This document shows positions 8,368 to 17,671 of a stretch of 64,000 nucleotides of DNA, piece by piece. The first letter of the stretch is position 1, and the number at the start of each line of letters is the position of its first letter. Origin of the DNA: Cytophagaceae bacterium (GTDB lineage Bacteria > Bacteroidota > Bacteroidia > Cytophagales > Flexibacteraceae); assembly GCA_027490155.1 (NCBI GenBank), contig JAIXYP010000013.1, positions 1 through 64,000 of the forward strand, in the 5' to 3' direction. The position numbers and the translations under genes are program-made. The notes beneath the pieces were generated by a model. That model made no database searches, had not been told where the DNA came from, and saw only the letters and a program-made list of their open reading frames with translations.

Positions 8368-9663
8368 TTATACTGGTTGATCCAGGCCAGCAACAACTGT
8401 TAGGAGTTGCTCCGGCTGCCAATGTTCGTAGGCTGCCTGCATAACTTGCTCGGGCGTTAGGGCCAAAAGTTGCGCGTAAAAGGTGTCTAGATAGCTGGTG
8501 TCTAGCCCTGCAAGATTAAGGGCCTTAACCTTATCCAATACATCAAAAGGGGTGTTAATGCTACCGAGATAGCCACCAAGTTTATAGTTTTTGACAGTTT
8601 CGAGCTCGTCAGTAGGGACGGGTTCAGTGCGCATCCGTTGCATCTCGAATCTGATTTCGTCCAGCGTTGACTGGGTGGCCTCTGCCTTTACATCGGTACC
8701 GATCACAAACATTGACGCCTGCCTAAAATGCACCAATTGGCTGCTGATGCCGTAGGTATAACCTTTGTCCTCACGGATATTGGCCATCAGGCGAGAGCCA
8801 AAATAGCCACCAAATATCTCGTTGGCCATGCGGTAGGCTGGGTAGTCAGGATGCTTCTGGTTGATGGACCTCGTACCCTGTCGAATGCTGGTCTGGAGTT
8901 TGTTGGCACCTGGTACGTAGTGCGAGGTTGCCGTTAGCAATGGCTGTTCACTCAGTGTCACAAGCCTATTACTGATCCCCTCCCACTGGCCAAGGTATTG
9001 ATTAAGGGCAGGCAGGACAACCTCAGGATTGGCACCAGCGACGTAGATAGACATGGAGGCTGTGCGCATGTTTTCGTAATACCAAATACGGGCGTCCTCT
9101 CGTGTACATTGGCTGGCTTTTTCGGACGTTAGACTAGTGCCGTAGGGGTGGCCCTTGAACAGAATGTGCCTAAACGTGGTACTTGCAAGGTGGGAATTCT
9201 TTTGCTCCTGGACACTTAGTTGCTGAACAGTTTGTGCTTTTAGCCGTTCGAAGTCGGTGTGGCCAAAGGCAGGTGCATAAAGCATCTCGGCAACAAGGGC
9301 CAAGACTGGCTCTGCCATTTTCTCGAGGCAATGGATGGATACACCAAGACCATCGCTAGAGTAGTCAATGTCAAGAAATGCCCCCAAAGAGGCTACGGCC
9401 TCTGCAAACCGGGCTGAAGACTTAGTGGTGGTGCCCTCTAGTAGCATCTTGGCCGCATAACTACCGATGCCAGGGATAGAGTTAGTATGCCCTGCCGTGT
9501 TAAGCAGAATATTGATACCAACCACTGGTTGCACTCCCGACTTAACAGTCCAGACTGGCACCGTTGGCGATAGCATAATTTGCTCGGCCTTCGGCAAGGA
9601 CATCATCCGTAGAGGATGAGAGGTAGGTGGCGTCGTACGATCTAGCGTGGGTATTGTGGTCAT
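8368..9663 (-). CDS. M16 (pitrilysin) family protein lacking the zinc motif
   Basis: A 431-residue protein with the two-domain M16 layout. The N-terminal half ends in HILFKGHPYGTS and the C-terminal half carries YRMANEIFGGYFGSRLMANIREDKGYTYG in pieces typical of the family. At the position of the catalytic HxxEH the sequence is SYAAK (in GIGSYAAKMLLEGT), so zinc ligands and the catalytic Glu are absent. In other bacteria such proteins pair with an active M16 subunit as the non-catalytic, substrate-binding half. No active partner is present in this window. No clear signal peptide. It lies between porV and the M20 peptidase on the same strand, but is separated from porV by a terminator. Confidence 0.85.
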   Translation of the reverse strand: MTTIPTLDRTTPPTSHPLRMMSLPKAEQIMLSPTVPVWTVKSGVQPVVGINILLNTAGHTNSIPGIGSYAAKMLLEGTTTKSSARFAEAVASLGAFLDIDYSSDGLGVSIHCLEKMAEPVLALVAEMLYAPAFGHTDFERLKAQTVQQLSVQEQKNSHLASTTFRHILFKGHPYGTSLTSEKASQCTREDARIWYYENMRTASMSIYVAGANPEVVLPALNQYLGQWEGISNRLVTLSEQPLLTATSHYVPGANKLQTSIRQGTRSINQKHPDYPAYRMANEIFGGYFGSRLMANIREDKGYTYGISSQLVHFRQASMFVIGTDVKAEATQSTLDEIRFEMQRMRTEPVPTDELETVKNYKLGGYLGSINTPFDVLDKVKALNLAGLDTSYLDTFYAQLLALTPEQVMQAAYEHWQPEQLLTVVAGLDQPV

Positions 9664-9713
9664 CAGGTAGGTTGCAGCTAGTGGCTGGGTTGCAATTTAG
9701 AGCCTAGCGACAT

Positions 9714-9747
9714 AAAAAAAACCTACTAGTTTAAACTAGTAGGTTTT
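9714..9747 (-). terminator. Rho-independent terminator downstream of porV
   Basis: A perfect palindrome at 9718-9747 (arms ending in CTAGTTT / AAACTAG, 15 bases each) is followed, on the minus strand, by a T-run (A-run 9714-9721). It lies 43 bases beyond the porV stop codon and separates porV from the M16-like gene. Confidence 0.85.
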
Positions 9748-9790
9748 ATTCTGATAGGTTATCACTGATCATTGTTAAGAGGTGGGTCCC

Positions 9791-10966
9791 CTACTCCACG
9801 ATCGACTCTTCTTTGATTTTCTGCGCCTTGGTATCTGATAACGAGAAGTGCAGCGAAAAGCGTAGGGTCTCGTTAAGTGGATGGTTGACATCTGTGGCGA
9901 TAACATAGGCTAGATCAAGACCAAATACTTGGTAGTGTAGTCCTATGCCTGTTGTAAAATATCGACGATTTCCTTTCTCTCTGTCCTCGTGAAAGTAGCC
10001 ACCGCGCACTGCGAAAAGGTTATCGTACCAATACTCGAGTCCTACGCCCCACTGGATCTCACTCAGTTTTTCAGAACCACCACCAGGTGCCGAATAAAGG
10101 GACTGAAACATTCCTTGGAACAAGGGGATATTATCAGGGACTGTCCCATTGACAGGAGTGGGCACCATCAGCTTATTGGCATCGACAGCGACAGTGAACT
10201 TGTTGAATTCGTCAATCTCGGTCGTGAGAGAGGTGCCAAGGCGCAAGTTGGTCGGAATAAAGTCCGCCCGCTGGTTGTTGCTATAGGACACTTTGGGGCC
10301 GATGTTAGATATCGAACCTCCAAAGGCGAGCTCGCTTGGGTTGCCAGCGATGGATAACTCGGTCTTGTAATAGGCTCCTAGATCAACACTGGCTGAGTTG
10401 ACAGCCTGAGCCTGTACCCCTGTCGAGTTGGAAAAATTGCCAGAAAGGTCAGAGTTAATGTAGCGAAGCGTGGCACCTACGCCAAAGTTTTCGCTCAGGG
10501 CACGGCTATAAGTGGCATAAAGGGAAAGCTCACGTGGATTGAAGGTTGCAACTGCACCTCCGTTCACATCCGTAAACTGAAGGCTTCCTAACGAAAAGTA
10601 GGTAAAGCCCATCGCAACAGCATCTTGTTTGCTAAGCTTGTAATATCCAGATAAGTTACTGAGGTACACATCGTTAGCCAGCTTGCGGAGCCAAGGAGTG
10701 AAGTTAACGTTGACACCGTATGCCTTCTGGACAAAATTGAGCTTACCAGGGTTCCAGAAAGCAGAGTTACCGTCTGGGCTGGTGGCAGCACCTACATCGC
10801 CCATCGCACCAGCTCTTGCGTCTGGGGTGATGGTAAGGAAGGGTACTGCTGTGATTATCGTTTTATTGTCTCCACCGGACACAATGGCTGTGTTTTGCGC
10901 AACTGCGGATTGCTGAAGGCAAAATGTAGCACCAAGGGCTAGTAGAATCTGTTGTCCTTTTGTCAT
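9791..10966 (-). CDS. porV: Type IX secretion system outer membrane protein PorV (LptO)
   Basis: A 391-residue outer-membrane barrel of the FadL-like PorV/PorQ family. In T9SS, PorV shuttles sorted cargo from the SprA translocon to the PorU sortase. The N-terminal signal peptide (LLALGATFCLQQSAVAQ) is followed by the diagnostic block TAVPFLTITPDARAGAMGD and then SAFWNPGKL. Repeated amphipathic strands continue to the C-terminus. It lies 240 bases downstream of porU on the same strand, the usual porU-porV arrangement. A terminator follows it. Confidence 0.95.
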   Translation of the reverse strand: MTKGQQILLALGATFCLQQSAVAQNTAIVSGGDNKTIITAVPFLTITPDARAGAMGDVGAATSPDGNSAFWNPGKLNFVQKAYGVNVNFTPWLRKLANDVYLSNLSGYYKLSKQDAVAMGFTYFSLGSLQFTDVNGGAVATFNPRELSLYATYSRALSENFGVGATLRYINSDLSGNFSNSTGVQAQAVNSASVDLGAYYKTELSIAGNPSELAFGGSISNIGPKVSYSNNQRADFIPTNLRLGTSLTTEIDEFNKFTVAVDANKLMVPTPVNGTVPDNIPLFQGMFQSLYSAPGGGSEKLSEIQWGVGLEYWYDNLFAVRGGYFHEDREKGNRRYFTTGIGLHYQVFGLDLAYVIATDVNHPLNETLRFSLHFSLSDTKAQKIKEESIVE

Positions 10967-11206
10967 GAACTGGAAACTGTGATTGCGAGCTTAAACTAAT
11001 TGATCATCACCATAAGACCAAAAAGGGACCCCTAGATGCTACTAGGCGCGTCTTTTGAGCATATAGACCTGTGTAAAATTAACTCATGCAACCGTCGGGG
11101 GGGTGGTATCGCTACCTGTAAAGAGGGGCAAAATACTAAATGACTGTCAATAACCCACACCTAGTCCGAATAAAATCGGCCAAGGAGGGCCAAGTATAAC
11201 TTATTG

Positions 11207-14200
11207 TTATGGCAATACAACAACCCTGATGACAGCATTGGTGGACTGCCCAGCCTCGCCAGTGACCTTGAGCTTGGCAAAATAGGTGCCACCTGTCAGA
11301 ACTTGGCCAGAGGCAATGGTCAGGTCCCAAGTCAGCTCGCCATTTGCTCCAAGCGTACTGGCGGCATTTTCGGAGATATAGCTGATATTATTAATTAAGC
11401 GACCTGCGGCATCGGAAATCTCGATTTCGGACTTGACAGTTTGGCCTGCAAGCGTATGACTGTAGACAAAGTTAAGTACACCACCTCGGACAATTGGGTT
11501 AGGGTAAGTTGAGAACTTCTCGATCTTAACATCTGCCTCTTTTGCTCCAACCACGAAGTCTAGGTTGCGGACGGAACTATTATTATGAGTATCCCAAACA
11601 ATTAGCTTGGCCGTATGTCTGCCAACCGCAAGGTCTGTAAGCGGGAAATTGAGCCATCCAGACTTGAATGTATTAGGCTCTGACACAAAGTAGTTACTGA
11701 CCACGTAGGTCTTATTTGGATCTTCATCAATCGTTAGCATCATTTCGTGCCCTATGCCAGATGTAGCGAGGTTAATGCCATTTTCGTCACTAATGTGTGC
11801 CAAGTAGGTGCTATTGACGCCTGCCAGTCCACCATTTTGAAACGTAGTGTCATTGATATAGGGCTTGATGGTTGGTGGTAGGGCATCAATGGCTGAACTC
11901 TCGTTGCTACCACCAATTTTGAAGCTAATGTCATTACCAACAGCATCAGTCAGGAGGTTGATATCCTTGGCGTAAAGGCTAATTTTGCCATTGCCGACCA
12001 GGTAGTTGATGTCAAGCGGGGTCACGAAGGAGATTGAAAACTGGCCATTGGTAACGGTAGCAGTCCCACTGTAGATGATGCTGTTGCGAACCAAAAAGCT
12101 AGTATTGATCGAGCCCTCTGATATGTTAATCCGAGTTGGTTTGTCATAGACAGTGCAAAAGAGCTCCCCATTGAAGTTGCGCATAACGCTATCTTCATCA
12201 TTTAGGACAGAGCCATTGATCCTGACCATATCAAGCGCCCTGATAGTATCAGTCCGCACACCATTTTGGTTTGTGATGCTATTAATCGTAATCGGATAGC
12301 GCGGATAGGCCAACCGCATACTCGGGTCACCCAAAAGAGCAAAGCTGCGGTTACCCGGGGCGTCCGATCCTGGTGGAGTATATACTACACTAGAGTTTTT
12401 ACAGGTTCGGACAGCATCACCGAGGCGTGGGTAGAACTTGCCCGTTTTGGTATAAAGCGCATTAACCAAGGCCCTATTGAGCGTTAAGTTATTGTTGGCA
12501 TAGACTGGCCTTGTGGTGGTCACGAGGCCAATACCACACTTGTTTTGGCTCAGAAGGATAAACTCCCCTCCACTAACCAAAGTTGGGTCATCATATCGCC
12601 CGAAGTCGCAAGTTGCGGTCACGAACAGGGGCAGGTTATTAGGGTTGTTCCAGTTGCGTTTGATCCCGTCAATGGTCAGTAGCTGCTCTGAAGCCCACTG
12701 GAACTCGTTGCCATGACCTGCGTAGTCGACCACCAAAGAGCCCTGATTAACAGATGCATTGAGCGCAGCGGTTGCCGCAGGACTAACAGAGCCAAGTGGT
12801 GAGCTCTGGACCGGATAGGCGGCAACGTATATCTTACTCACATTGAAGTCCGAAAAACGAGACTCGAAGGGTGATACGACTTGCTCAGCATCAAAGAAGT
12901 GTAGACCACCATCACCATTATCAGCCGCCATCGTGAACCTTGTACGCCAATTACCTAGGTTGAGCGGAGTGTTACGGTAGCCCATCAGTTTGTCAACAAC
13001 ATCAGTTGCCTCGGACGCAGACTTAACAACCAAGCGCCCAACACTGACATCAATAAGATCCAGTTGCGACTCAAGCCACTGCCCTTCTCGATCGTCCATA
13101 AAGGCTATGTAGTCATCCGATCCGTAGGAGTTGATTGGGTTCAGGACGTTAGCAGACTGAAAAATCGGGACGTAGTTGGTGTTGTTCAGGATGCGTTGTT
13201 TGTAGTCAAAACTACAGTCGCCAAACAGTAAGACGTATTTAAGCTTTGACGGATCCTTGAAGTAAAGCGAGCGTAAAAAATCACGAATGGCACCAAGGTC
13301 CTGCTTGCCACTACTGTACTCGGCATAGATTTGGGCAGTGGTTACTGTCTGGACCGTAAGCCCGTCATTGTTACGACGGAAGGCAGCCAGTCGCTGAGCT
13401 TGGTCGCTGAAGACGGAGGCCGTGATTATAATCAAGTCCGGTGTTGTCATACCATGCAAGTCTTGATTCTGCTGCTGCCCGAGGTAACGCGGAGAGGAAA
13501 AGTTGTTACCACCAAAGGCTACAAAGCGCTTGAGTTGGTCACTTGCAAAATCAAAAGTGGCAGTACCGCCGTTGCTACTTACGGTCTGGCGCTCTGGGGA
13601 TGATGGGTTGGTGACATCCCAAACCTGTATATCGCTGGCTGCATTGCCAATTTGATAAGTTGAGATCTGCTGGTTTGTGGACTCGAATGAAAATAGCTCT
13701 AGGTAGTTGTTCCGAAGCTGCACTGATCGTTTGGTCTGGACCTCGATCCAGTTCAGGTAGCCAACAGCCTCATTAAACCCTGCTTTTTTGTAGGTCAAGC
13801 CAAGGTTAATGCCACCAGAGGTTGGTGCATTTACATTGAAGGTGCTATTGACATTGGTACCGAGGACCGCCAGACTATAAGGGCAGTTATGAGCCTGGGT
13901 GATTCTTCCTATACTGTCTTGGTTGAAGGCCACGGTGAATGTAGACCTATGCGAACACCGAAGGCCCGTTGCTAAAGTCTGGAGGCGAATTTGGGCCTGC
14001 GTACCAGTCAGGATACCATCTGTACTGAAATTATAGTTGCGGTTGGTGACAAAGTCAAAGTTGTCACCATACCACTCACGGCCAGATTTGAGGAGATTAA
14101 ACTGGTCAACCTCCCAAAATTCGAGGTGATCTACTGTAGTAAGAGTTTGGGTACCTGGGCTAATGCTAGGTACATCCTGAATGCGAAGACCAGGCGAAGA

Positions 14201-15091
14201 ACCGACCGTTAGGTAGTAATAGGCTGTGTCAGCATAGATATTTAGCCGATGACCTAGCCTTTGATTCTGGTTATCTGCCGTGATCTCGGTGGTGCCTTGA
14301 CCATAAAACAGCAAATAATCATTGGCATCTAACCGGCCATCAATTTCGCCACTCACCCAGACAGGTACTTGTGGGATGTCTGTTGGGCGCAAGGTAGCAT
14401 TTGGGCTAGGCAGAGGTAAACCTCCGTGGCCATAAACTTGAATATTACGAGGGTCGATTCCGTTAGCATCAAGGCCAAGGACACCAGCCAAATATGACCG
14501 GTCAAGTTTGTAGATGCCAGTAGTGGTGATCCCTAATTTGTACCAAGTGCCCTGAGAAAGAACTGAACTAGGGGCCCATTGCTGGGCACTCTGTATATTA
14601 TTAGTACCGCTAGTACCTCTGGCTTTGGCTGCCGCCTCAGCAGCATGGGTGGTTACCCAACGATAGCTGTAATTGGTTAGCTTTACGAAACCTGTAGCGC
14701 TACGTTTAAAGGGGTGAATCGTGATATGATGTTGTATTAGCCCACGTGCAATGCCTGACTCTTGTTTGATATTAACTACCGGTTTGATCTCTGTGGTATC
14801 AAGCAGGCTAAGTTCAGTCTTAGTGAGGGATTGGTAGCTACAGTTGCGCAGCTCAAAGTTTCCGCTGACGGTATGGTCAAAACTGAGATTAACCGTTGGA
14901 TTAAACCCAAACTGGGGTGTATGGCTAGCCTCTTGAAAAGTAAGCCTAGATACTGGTGCCGCACCTGTCGTGATCGTGATAGCAGATTGCCAAACGATCC
15001 GGTGTGGTTTGGAGATAGGTCCGACTTTAGTTGCCATGACCTGCGGAGCGAAAACCACAGTCCCTATCACCAATAAAAGGAGGTGGAACAT
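11207..15091 (-). CDS. porU: Type IX secretion system sortase PorU
   Basis: A ~1294-residue C25 (gingipain-like) cysteine peptidase that removes the C-terminal sorting domain of T9SS cargo at the cell surface and attaches cargo to LPS. The catalytic His is in DYAGHGNEFQW (about residue 793) and the catalytic Cys in FVTATCDFGRYDDP (about 827). A C-terminal CTD-like region begins STYPNPIVRGG and ends VIRVVVLP. The chosen ATG at 15091 puts the signal peptide (FHLLLLVIGTVVFAPQVMA) at the N-terminus. In-frame starts at 15145 and 15229 would extend it without obvious benefit. PorV follows downstream. Confidence 0.95.
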   Translation of the reverse strand: MFHLLLLVIGTVVFAPQVMATKVGPISKPHRIVWQSAITITTGAAPVSRLTFQEASHTPQFGFNPTVNLSFDHTVSGNFELRNCSYQSLTKTELSLLDTTEIKPVVNIKQESGIARGLIQHHITIHPFKRSATGFVKLTNYSYRWVTTHAAEAAAKARGTSGTNNIQSAQQWAPSSVLSQGTWYKLGITTTGIYKLDRSYLAGVLGLDANGIDPRNIQVYGHGGLPLPSPNATLRPTDIPQVPVWVSGEIDGRLDANDYLLFYGQGTTEITADNQNQRLGHRLNIYADTAYYYLTVGSSPGLRIQDVPSISPGTQTLTTVDHLEFWEVDQFNLLKSGREWYGDNFDFVTNRNYNFSTDGILTGTQAQIRLQTLATGLRCSHRSTFTVAFNQDSIGRITQAHNCPYSLAVLGTNVNSTFNVNAPTSGGINLGLTYKKAGFNEAVGYLNWIEVQTKRSVQLRNNYLELFSFESTNQQISTYQIGNAASDIQVWDVTNPSSPERQTVSSNGGTATFDFASDQLKRFVAFGGNNFSSPRYLGQQQNQDLHGMTTPDLIIITASVFSDQAQRLAAFRRNNDGLTVQTVTTAQIYAEYSSGKQDLGAIRDFLRSLYFKDPSKLKYVLLFGDCSFDYKQRILNNTNYVPIFQSANVLNPINSYGSDDYIAFMDDREGQWLESQLDLIDVSVGRLVVKSASEATDVVDKLMGYRNTPLNLGNWRTRFTMAADNGDGGLHFFDAEQVVSPFESRFSDFNVSKIYVAAYPVQSSPLGSVSPAATAALNASVNQGSLVVDYAGHGNEFQWASEQLLTIDGIKRNWNNPNNLPLFVTATCDFGRYDDPTLVSGGEFILLSQNKCGIGLVTTTRPVYANNNLTLNRALVNALYTKTGKFYPRLGDAVRTCKNSSVVYTPPGSDAPGNRSFALLGDPSMRLAYPRYPITINSITNQNGVRTDTIRALDMVRINGSVLNDEDSVMRNFNGELFCTVYDKPTRINISEGSINTSFLVRNSIIYSGTATVTNGQFSISFVTPLDINYLVGNGKISLYAKDINLLTDAVGNDISFKIGGSNESSAIDALPPTIKPYINDTTFQNGGLAGVNSTYLAHISDENGINLATSGIGHEMMLTIDEDPNKTYVVSNYFVSEPNTFKSGWLNFPLTDLAVGRHTAKLIVWDTHNNSSVRNLDFVVGAKEADVKIEKFSTYPNPIVRGGVLNFVYSHTLAGQTVKSEIEISDAAGRLINNISYISENAASTLGANGELTWDLTIASGQVLTGGTYFAKLKVTGEAGQSTNAVIRVVVLP

Positions 15092-15289
15092 GCCTATTCG
15101 TTCAATGTTGGATGGCAACAAGCCTAAGCCAGAGTTGGTCAGCATATTGGTACGGACGGAGGTGGACTTCTGAAGATGGATAACCAAGGTTGTACCCTGA
15201 TGTTTCGTAGGCGCCGTTAGGCAGGACACAAACGAAGCTCATGCCATTGGTTCTGTGCGTAAAATCTACATCATATACCAGTGCCTTAA

Positions 15290-15550
15290 TTAAGCAAGGA
15301 CAACTTCTTGAACCGTATAGCTATAATCCTCCATAATCAAGTTGGCCAACAGTTTTTTGCAGGCCGTATCAACTGCTGCCTCAGCAATCGCTTGGCTATC
15401 TGCAGAGAGGTGAAGGACGATATGTTTGCCAACACGAACATCCTCTACATTAGCGATGCCAAGGTTGGCTAGCCCTAGTGCCACAGCTTTTCCCTGCGGA
15501 TCTAAGATTTCGGCTATCGGCATAACGGTGATTTTAGCTTCAAATTGCAT
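15290..15550 (-). CDS. purS: Phosphoribosylformylglycinamidine synthase subunit PurS
   Basis: An 86-residue protein starting MQFEAKITVMP, with DPQGKAVALGLANLG and VEDVRVGKHI, the standard PurS sequence pattern. PurS is the small bridging subunit of the PurSQL complex, which converts FGAR to FGAM in purine biosynthesis. The open frame runs further upstream to 15622, but that adds a basic leader absent from PurS proteins, so the ATG at 15550 is preferred. purQ and purL are not in the window. A minus-strand -7 element lies at 15620-15627. Confidence 0.88.
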   Translation of the reverse strand: MQFEAKITVMPIAEILDPQGKAVALGLANLGIANVEDVRVGKHIVLHLSADSQAIAEAAVDTACKKLLANLIMEDYSYTVQEVVLA

Positions 15551-15619
15551 ACCTGTTTCTGTTTTTTTACGCTTTTTGGGTGGTATTGAGCCAGACCTGA
15601 TTGCCTGACAATCTAGTAA

Positions 15620-15627
15620 CAAAAGTA
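15620..15627 (-). promoter_or_regulatory. Candidate -7 promoter element for purS
   Basis: Read on the minus strand this is TACTTTTG, matching the Bacteroidota -7 consensus TAnnTTTG. It lies about 70 bases upstream of the purS ATG. No TTG is present at the expected 17-19-base spacing, so it is only half a promoter match. Confidence 0.35.
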
Positions 15628-15748
15628 GCTACGAAGGGATCAGGTTTGCTAACAATGTACGTCCAACAGGTGCAAAAAAAATTGCGGCTATAGCATTAAG
15701 ACCAAGATTCAGTCCTTGGGGTTGCCCGCAGTGCGAATAAAATCCAGA

Positions 15749-16459
15749 TTAAGCCTTAGCCTTTTGCGGAAGTGCTAATAAACTCAGGAACACATAGCCA
15801 CCAATTATAGGTGCCAATGCCATAAGGCCGAGCCAAGCAAACAAAACGAGTCCCAAAAGTATCAAGAGAGCAGGCCAACGATTGGCCATAATGCCCCCAG
15901 GTCTGAATTTTAGGCTTAACATGGGTACCTCAGCATGTAGCATCGCTGCTGACACCAAAACCAAAAACTGCCACCCTAAGCGTACAAACTCTGGGCCAAT
16001 CTGCCAAAGGAACGGTGTTGGCTGGAGCCCCCAAACCAAGATCCCGGCCCAAAGCAAGGTATTGGCTGGTGTAGGCATCCCGACAAACCCTAATGTTTGG
16101 CGATTGTCATGGTTGAACTTAGCCAGGCGTAAGGCGGAGGCAGGTGCGATCAAAAAACCGACCCAATGGAAACCTGGTGCCAACAACATGGTATGGTCTA
16201 ATCCCGCCATCAAGGAGGTCGCCCAAAGGGCAGGCACAACACCAAAGGTAACCACGTCAGCAAGGCTATCGAGATCCTTACCGATAGGGCTACTGACCTT
16301 CAGCATACGGGCGGCCGCACCATCAAGCACGTCGAAGGCACCACCCGCTAGCACCCAATAAACTGAGTGTAAATATTGTCCCTGCACACAACAAATGAGG
16401 GCTATTAAGCCACAGACTAGGTTGAGGCAGGTAAGAAGATTCGGGATGTGTCGTTTCAA
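15749..16459 (-). CDS. pssA: CDP-diacylglycerol--serine O-phosphatidyltransferase
   Basis: A 236-residue integral membrane enzyme that makes phosphatidylserine, the precursor of phosphatidylethanolamine. The CDP-alcohol phosphotransferase signature DG-x2-AR-x8-G-x3-D-x3-D is seen as LDGAAARMLKVSSPIGKDLD followed by SLAD (about residues 45-68). Six or more hydrophobic segments follow. The start is TTG at 16459: no ATG or GTG lies between it and the upstream in-frame stop, and it gives the family N-terminus MKRHIPNLLT. Confidence 0.93.
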   Translation of the reverse strand: MKRHIPNLLTCLNLVCGLIALICCVQGQYLHSVYWVLAGGAFDVLDGAAARMLKVSSPIGKDLDSLADVVTFGVVPALWATSLMAGLDHTMLLAPGFHWVGFLIAPASALRLAKFNHDNRQTLGFVGMPTPANTLLWAGILVWGLQPTPFLWQIGPEFVRLGWQFLVLVSAAMLHAEVPMLSLKFRPGGIMANRWPALLILLGLVLFAWLGLMALAPIIGGYVFLSLLALPQKAKA

Positions 16460-16944
16460 GCAAACAGAATGGAGGCGAAAGGCTGTGTAAATGTAGTCAG
16501 CTCAAAACTCTTCCTGATCACTAAGCAATGTAGCTTTGATATCTAAGGTCAGACAATCGGGCTTTCTAGGAAGGACCTGTAGACCAATCACATGCAGGGC
16601 TTAAATCAGGAGCAGTAAGAAGATTTTGAGAGCGGGGTGCAAAATTAGTTGAAAGTACGCAACCACCTGTTATGCCAAAATTATATTCGGGAAAACAACA
16701 CGATATAACACCAAATCCCTTGCATCTCTAGCCATATAGATATAGATTTATGGCCAAAATGACGAATAGACGGCTGGCTTTAAATGTGTTGAAGTCTCGT
16801 ACCATTCGGCGTAACTGGACTGAAGGTACACGATTGTAAACCTTGAGCGTTGGCCTACTAGGGTACCAGAAACGATCCTTATAAGTAGTGACAACCAAAT
16901 AGCATCGACAGATATAGCATAACGTTTAGCCAGAGCCCGAACCC
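16460..16944. other. Intergenic region between divergent pssA and the HNH gene
   Basis: This 485-base stretch has no protein-like open frame and no recognisable RNA gene. A minus-strand -7-like TAATTTTG (plus 16640-16647) could serve pssA with a ~175-base leader, but lacks a well-spaced -33 box. A weak GCCATA/TATGGC hairpin is present around 16731-16754. I see no other structure. Confidence 0.45.
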
Positions 16945-17475
16945 ATGAGTAGTGGTGGTATAAGTCATAGTAGCAGAGTTTTAGTCCTCAATGCCGACTA
17001 TAGCGCATTGACTATCTGTAGCATCTACAAGGCGTTTCTGCTCATTTACACCCACAAAGCCGAGCTTGTGAGTCAGGGAGATGGCCCACTTAGGTCAGTA
17101 AGCAAAGCTTATCCGATGCCTTCCATCATCCGGCTGCATAAGTATATCAATATGCCCTTTAGGGGTGGTGTGGTCCTGAACAGGCATAATATTTTCAAAC
17201 GAGACGGCCATAGCTGCCAATATTGTGGCAACACCCGCGACCTTACGCTGGACCATGTTTGGCCCAGATCAAGAGGAGGAAAAACCAGCTGGGAAAACTT
17301 GGTCACAGCATGCAAAGGCTGCAACAACCGTAAAGGCGACCTCACCCCAGACGAGGCGAGCATGCCCCTTAACATGCGGCCATATAAACCTTCGTTCGTT
17401 ATGTTCTTAAGGGACCTTAGTGGACGTGTCAGTGATGATTGGTTAACGTACCTAGGCCAACGTAAAGCTAGCTAG
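16945..17475 (+). CDS. HNH endonuclease
   Basis: A 176-residue HNH protein of the stand-alone type common in Bacteroidota. The zinc/HNH core is CQYCG...LTLDHVWPRSRGG...WENLVTACKGCNNRKG (about residues 91-138), with both CxxC pairs and the DH and N residues present. An N-terminal domain (VLVLNADYSALTICS) of the type shared by housekeeping HNH proteins precedes the nuclease. The biological role of this group is not established. No mobile-element genes surround it, so homing is unlikely. Confidence 0.88.
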   Translation: MSSGGISHSSRVLVLNADYSALTICSIYKAFLLIYTHKAELVSQGDGPLRSVSKAYPMPSIIRLHKYINMPFRGGVVLNRHNIFKRDGHSCQYCGNTRDLTLDHVWPRSRGGKTSWENLVTACKGCNNRKGDLTPDEASMPLNMRPYKPSFVMFLRDLSGRVSDDWLTYLGQRKAS

Positions 17476-17671
17476 CTGGTTGATTTAAGGTAGCAAATGA
17501 GGCTAGTGAGGAGTGGCACAGATCGGCAATGGAAGCATAATGTGCAACAAATGCTGATTTGTGATGCCGATTTGATGCCTATATTGGCCCTCTGATTACC
17601 CCTCTGACACAAACTCTGTGGGTTACCTGCATTAATTGCTTTAGACAGGCAACCGGCGACGATATCGACCA

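Noticed and set aside
15882-16361. 159-codon plus-strand open frame opposite pssA
   Set aside because: It lies wholly inside the well-supported pssA gene on the other strand and has low-complexity, Thr/Pro/Ser-rich composition typical of an antisense shadow frame.
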